Source: Castanea sativa (Eukaryota > Streptophyta > Magnoliopsida > Fagales > Fagaceae). From it: a stretch of DNA of 64,000 nt. Where the stretch lies: positions 464,001 to 528,000 of the forward strand of contig NC_134017.1 in the NCBI RefSeq assembly GCF_040712315.1, given 5' to 3'. Position 1 is the first letter of the stretch. Each line of letters starts with the position of its first letter. The translations under genes and the position numbers were made by a program. The notes under the pieces are model-generated. The model saw only the letters and a program-made list of their open reading frames with translations, was not told the origin of the DNA and did no database searches. Below, piece after piece: positions 60,632 to 64,000 of the stretch.

Positions 60632-63600
60632 TTATGTCTTCTGTTTTTTTACTGCTGCTCCAGCATTCTCAGAGACACCATGGCCTTTTTTCTTGTCCCA
60701 CTTTTTCTTTTTTGCCTTGGTGATATCATCATCCACTGAATTTTTTGGATATTTCCCACTGCGCTGATCTGCTTTTTTTGGCTTGCGCTTAGAGCCTGAC
60801 ATGCTCAAAAATGGTACACCAGAAGACAGGTGATGGTCAATCTCCTTCCTCATTTCCTTCAAGTCTTTTGGGTGTGATGAGTTCTTGGGGGTATCAACAA
60901 GAAAACCATCATTTTTGGACGACTTGGCCTCACTAGATCCAAACGTAGTGTAGAACTCTTTGTAAGTTGATTGTTGTGATGTTTGTTTTGACCTCCACTG
61001 ATCAGGTTGGCAAGCAAATCTGTTGTCATAAGCCAAAAGATGTCAACACACCATAGCTTAAAAAGAAAAAGCTACCGCCAAAATTTGATTTCAGTGAAAA
61101 TTATTCTAGAATCTTGTATTAAAAGTAACAGAAGTTTCTCCCTTTTTATAACATAATTGCCAGTGTGAAATAGAGAAACTAGCACAAGCCAATGCAATTC
61201 TAGTATTGTGTTTTCTAATTCTACAAGAACAGTAAGTTATGAATCAGTTTTACTTGAACAATGAATATATCCAAAAGCTTACCTGTCAACATCTAGTTTT
61301 CTTAAGAGATGAGGGCCTTGCTTTGTCTTGGAAAGTTCACTTTGCACAGTTACCAACTCAGATACTATGGCCTCTCTTAGTGACATGTTACTAGCAGTGA
61401 AACACTTCTCAACAGTAAATGAACCTGATGACTGCATTGAAAGCTCTCCAAAATGGCCTCGAAGCCTACAAACCAAACATCCAAAAGAGTAGAATAAGAT
61501 TGGTTATAATCTGATACCCAATTCAATTCAGTGGGATCTTTCATTTGCACTTTTGGTTGGGGGGGGCGGTTGTTTTCCAACATTTTCAATTTGAATTCCA
61601 GAAATAAGAGCTAACCACAGGGTAAATCAGAGTTCAAAGCAATATAAAGACAAGGGCCAACTTGAATTGTGATTGAAACAGAGATGATGTTTCCAAGAAT
61701 ATATCAGCTGTCAAGTGTGGGATGAGGCAGGTCTAATTTTTGTAACTTTAACCTTGTTCTTAATATTAAAAATTGTCAATATCATCAGAACTATGCTTTC
61801 TTCTGGAGAAAGACATCAGAGGCTGCCGTAATGAGTAATTACAGCCTCAACAGACATTTTCTTTCCTTCTACTGGTTTCTATCAATGCTTAGTCTCTGTG
61901 ACCAATTATTGCGGGCAAATGTGCATGCCCCAGCGCCACCAATGGAGTCCTAGAACATTACAATTAGTTGAAGTCATCAAAGCACATCTTATTCCCAAGG
62001 TTCCAACTCTTAACACAGGTCGAATTGGTTGCAGCAAGAAGACAAGTAAAAACTTCAATTTGAAACAACCGAATTTCAATGGTGAAACTACCTTGCATCT
62101 TTAAATTAGTCTAGGGTAACAGTTAATTTAATATATTTTAAGGGGGAGGGGGAAAAAAGAATAAACAGAACAAAAAAAATGAGTTGTTTTTATAAGCAAT
62201 ATCTTAGCCTTGTTAGTGATTTACTACTTACAACTGAAGTCTATTGAATTTTTATTACACATGGTCATACTTGTTTCTTTGTAATATCTAATCTTTTCAC
62301 ATGAAGGCATATTGGCAAGTTAATAAAATTTCACTAATAAAGTTCAAATTTTTATTTGAAAGTACTAGTTTTTGCTATATTACAATTCACCCATGATAAT
62401 AACATAGTCCGTATTTGTGGCACAGCATAGACAGTTCAATCCTAGGTTTCAAACAATAAAGAACTTCCACTTGTTTAACTGCTTCTGGTTTTAAACATAT
62501 TTTAACAATGGTCAAAGCTTGAGACTGGCCTGGCCTATACAATGATTAACAAAGTGACATACAGAGGCAAATTAGATAATAGAGTACATAGATTATCATA
62601 TTTCCTTAACAATTCCATTGAAAAAGATAACCTTCGTTAAAATAAGAACTTTGTGATAGAAATACAAGCTTCCAATACAGTAACAAGACATACTTAGCAA
62701 CCAATCTGCGCTTTAGTTTTGCAGAAGCATCTGAACTTAGAAAAGCTTCAATAACACGTGCTCCCCCAGCATCTTTTGCTACTTCAAGTACATGATCAGC
62801 TTCCATGATTGTAATACTCAAAATATAAGGCTGAATATATTCCTGTGAAACAGACCCAAGATATGTTGTGCTTGTATAAATAAATATATTATGCTGAAAT
62901 TGCTCAACATATTGACAAAAGGTTGAATTATAACTGCAGTCATTCTTCAGAACAGGCAACAATACAATTGAGGAACAAGCTTAAGATGCTAGTTTGTACT
63001 TTGTAATACATTTGTAGTTTAAAATATGAAACATTTTAAAAGATATGATTCTATTGCGAATTTTAAATCATATAAGATATTCCAGATAATCTGATCTTTT
63101 AACTCCATAAGATGGTCATCACAGTTTACATAACACATTGTTTTTTTCAATGCCTGAAATATAGGGTCATTACCTTACTGCAATATCATATAACTAACAT
63201 GATTAAAAGGTGCAAGGCCTAGATATTACAAGTGACAAAAAGCTAATATGAATTTCCCATTTGATATGGTTAATTCTAACAGAGCAGCCTCACAACTCAC
63301 ACAATAAAAGTTACCAAAAATAAACATCAGCATCATCACAATGCAACTGATATTTTTTCCATTCATCACAACTAAGAGTTGGGAGATTATACCCAGAATC
63401 AAAACAATGAAAAGCACAATAGAGAACAGCTCATTTGTTGTCAAGTTAATCTAATCTCTTCTAATTGAAAGGAACTTCTTTTAAAATACCAATAACAGCA
63501 CTAGAAGCTCAACATGGCTTTCAATATGGGAAACAATGCAGGGTGTTGGTCCTGACAAAGTCTGTTGGAAGCCAGCTAAGAGTACAAGTTTTGAGATTAC

Positions 63601-63794
63601 GTCTTTTTTCTTTCATACTCTCCTTGAATAGAATTTAGTTTTACCATCTTTTTCTTGTTTTTCCCTTCCTGTTTTACTTAATCATTGTAATTTTGGATCT
63701 TGATTATTTTGCCCCTATAGTACATTTCCAGTGTACTTGGGTTGACTTTGATTTTGGGTTGGCTTTGATTTTTAATAGTATTTTACGTTACAGA

Positions 63795-63842
<48 letters not shown>

Positions 63843-64000
63843 ATGGGAAACAAAAAAAATTATGTGCAAAAAGCAGGGAAAACGCATATGAGGGAGATAT
63901 TTCCCCTAAGACAGGAAAAGGACTTGGCAGCCAACAAAAGCAAAACTACAAAATGAGATGGACCCAATAAACAGATTCAAACATTTTGACGGCTTCTACC
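60632..64000 (-). CDS. APUM23: Pumilio 23/NOP9-like nucleolar RNA-binding protein, 3' part only
   Basis: Three terminal exons on the minus strand are clear: 62842-62694, 61465-61283 and 61019-60632 (stop). Their GT-AG junctions keep frame (GCTAA|GTATG with TTTGTAG|; GACAG|GTAAGC with CAACAG|). They encode a PUF-type repeat stretch with EADHVLEVAKDAGGARVIEA, KLKRRLVAKLRGHFGEL, GSFTVEKCF and KTKQGPHLLRKLDVDR. A Lys-rich tail follows, with STYKEFYTTFGSS and KAKKKKWDKKKGHGV, fitting a nucleolar signal. Plant Pumilio 23 (NOP9 in yeast) acts in pre-rRNA processing and small-subunit assembly in the nucleolus. Upstream exons were not found in 62843-64000, which therefore should be intron or lie partly beyond the edge. 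The gene is incomplete only because the window ends. Confidence 0.82.
63800..63844. repeat. (TA)n microsatellite
   Basis: A nearly pure TA tract with two single-base breaks, in the presumed intron of the Pumilio-like gene. Confidence 0.9.

Noticed and set aside
63226..63444. Possible upstream exon of the Pumilio-like gene
   Set aside because: The translated sequence does not match PUF repeats and lacks a fitting donor in the required phase.
1..64000. CRISPR arrays, operons or bacterial-type systems
   Set aside because: The only regular direct repeat array (24188-26060) has a 151-bp unit without spacers and lies in a plant retrotransposon. Gene structure is clearly eukaryotic.

Overview
This is nuclear DNA of a flowering plant, most likely a woody eudicot. 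Genes have many small GT-AG introns, spacers are long and AT-rich, TA microsatellites are frequent, and there are LTR retrotransposons, tRNA-derived SINEs, a LINE fragment and several MITEs. Repeat style suggests Fagales (oak or chestnut relatives), but that is a guess from general familiarity, not proven here.

Layout. 1-2600: decayed Ty3/gypsy (Ogre/Tat-like) leader and gag. About 3670-4320: an LTR-like remnant. 4916-5426 (+): a small two-exon gene for a possible organelle protein. 6238-10740 (-): a seven-exon NUMOD3-domain gene. 12175-32996: a tandem duplication of a unit of about 4.2 kb, each copy carrying one defensin-like (DEFL) secreted peptide gene (15397 and 31947). The second copy is split by a 12.3 kb Tat-lineage LTR retrotransposon (18056-30387) with a 5-bp target duplication. 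The first copy preserves the uninterrupted site. 33000-41300: no genes, but at least four clear MITEs and one retroposed sequence. 41931-42845 (+): an ATL-type RING-H2 ubiquitin ligase. 44276-45137 (-): a two-exon gene of unknown function. 45138-50145: AT-rich spacer with a SINE. 50146-56500 (-): a nine-coding-exon, tail-anchored UBC6-type E2 enzyme (UBC33/34-like), whose inferred 5'UTR intron holds a LINE remnant. 59630-59967 (+): a small secreted peptide precursor. 60632-64000 (-): the last three exons of a Pumilio 23/NOP9-like nucleolar protein, running off the right edge.

The retrotransposon has gag, protease, reverse transcriptase, a decayed RNase H plus a second archaeal-type RNase H, and integrase in one frame, interrupted by six nonsense codons and no frameshift. 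A 12-copy array of a 151-bp repeat follows, then a spliced antisense gene of the kind known in Tat elements, then the 3' LTR. The cellular genes do not form a pathway. The ATL ligase and the E2 are both ubiquitin-system components, but nothing shows that they work together.

The points most worth a second look are the DEFL duplication with its filled and empty insertion sites in the same window, the mosaic 151-bp array, the spliced antisense gene, and the spliced peptide precursor at 59630.
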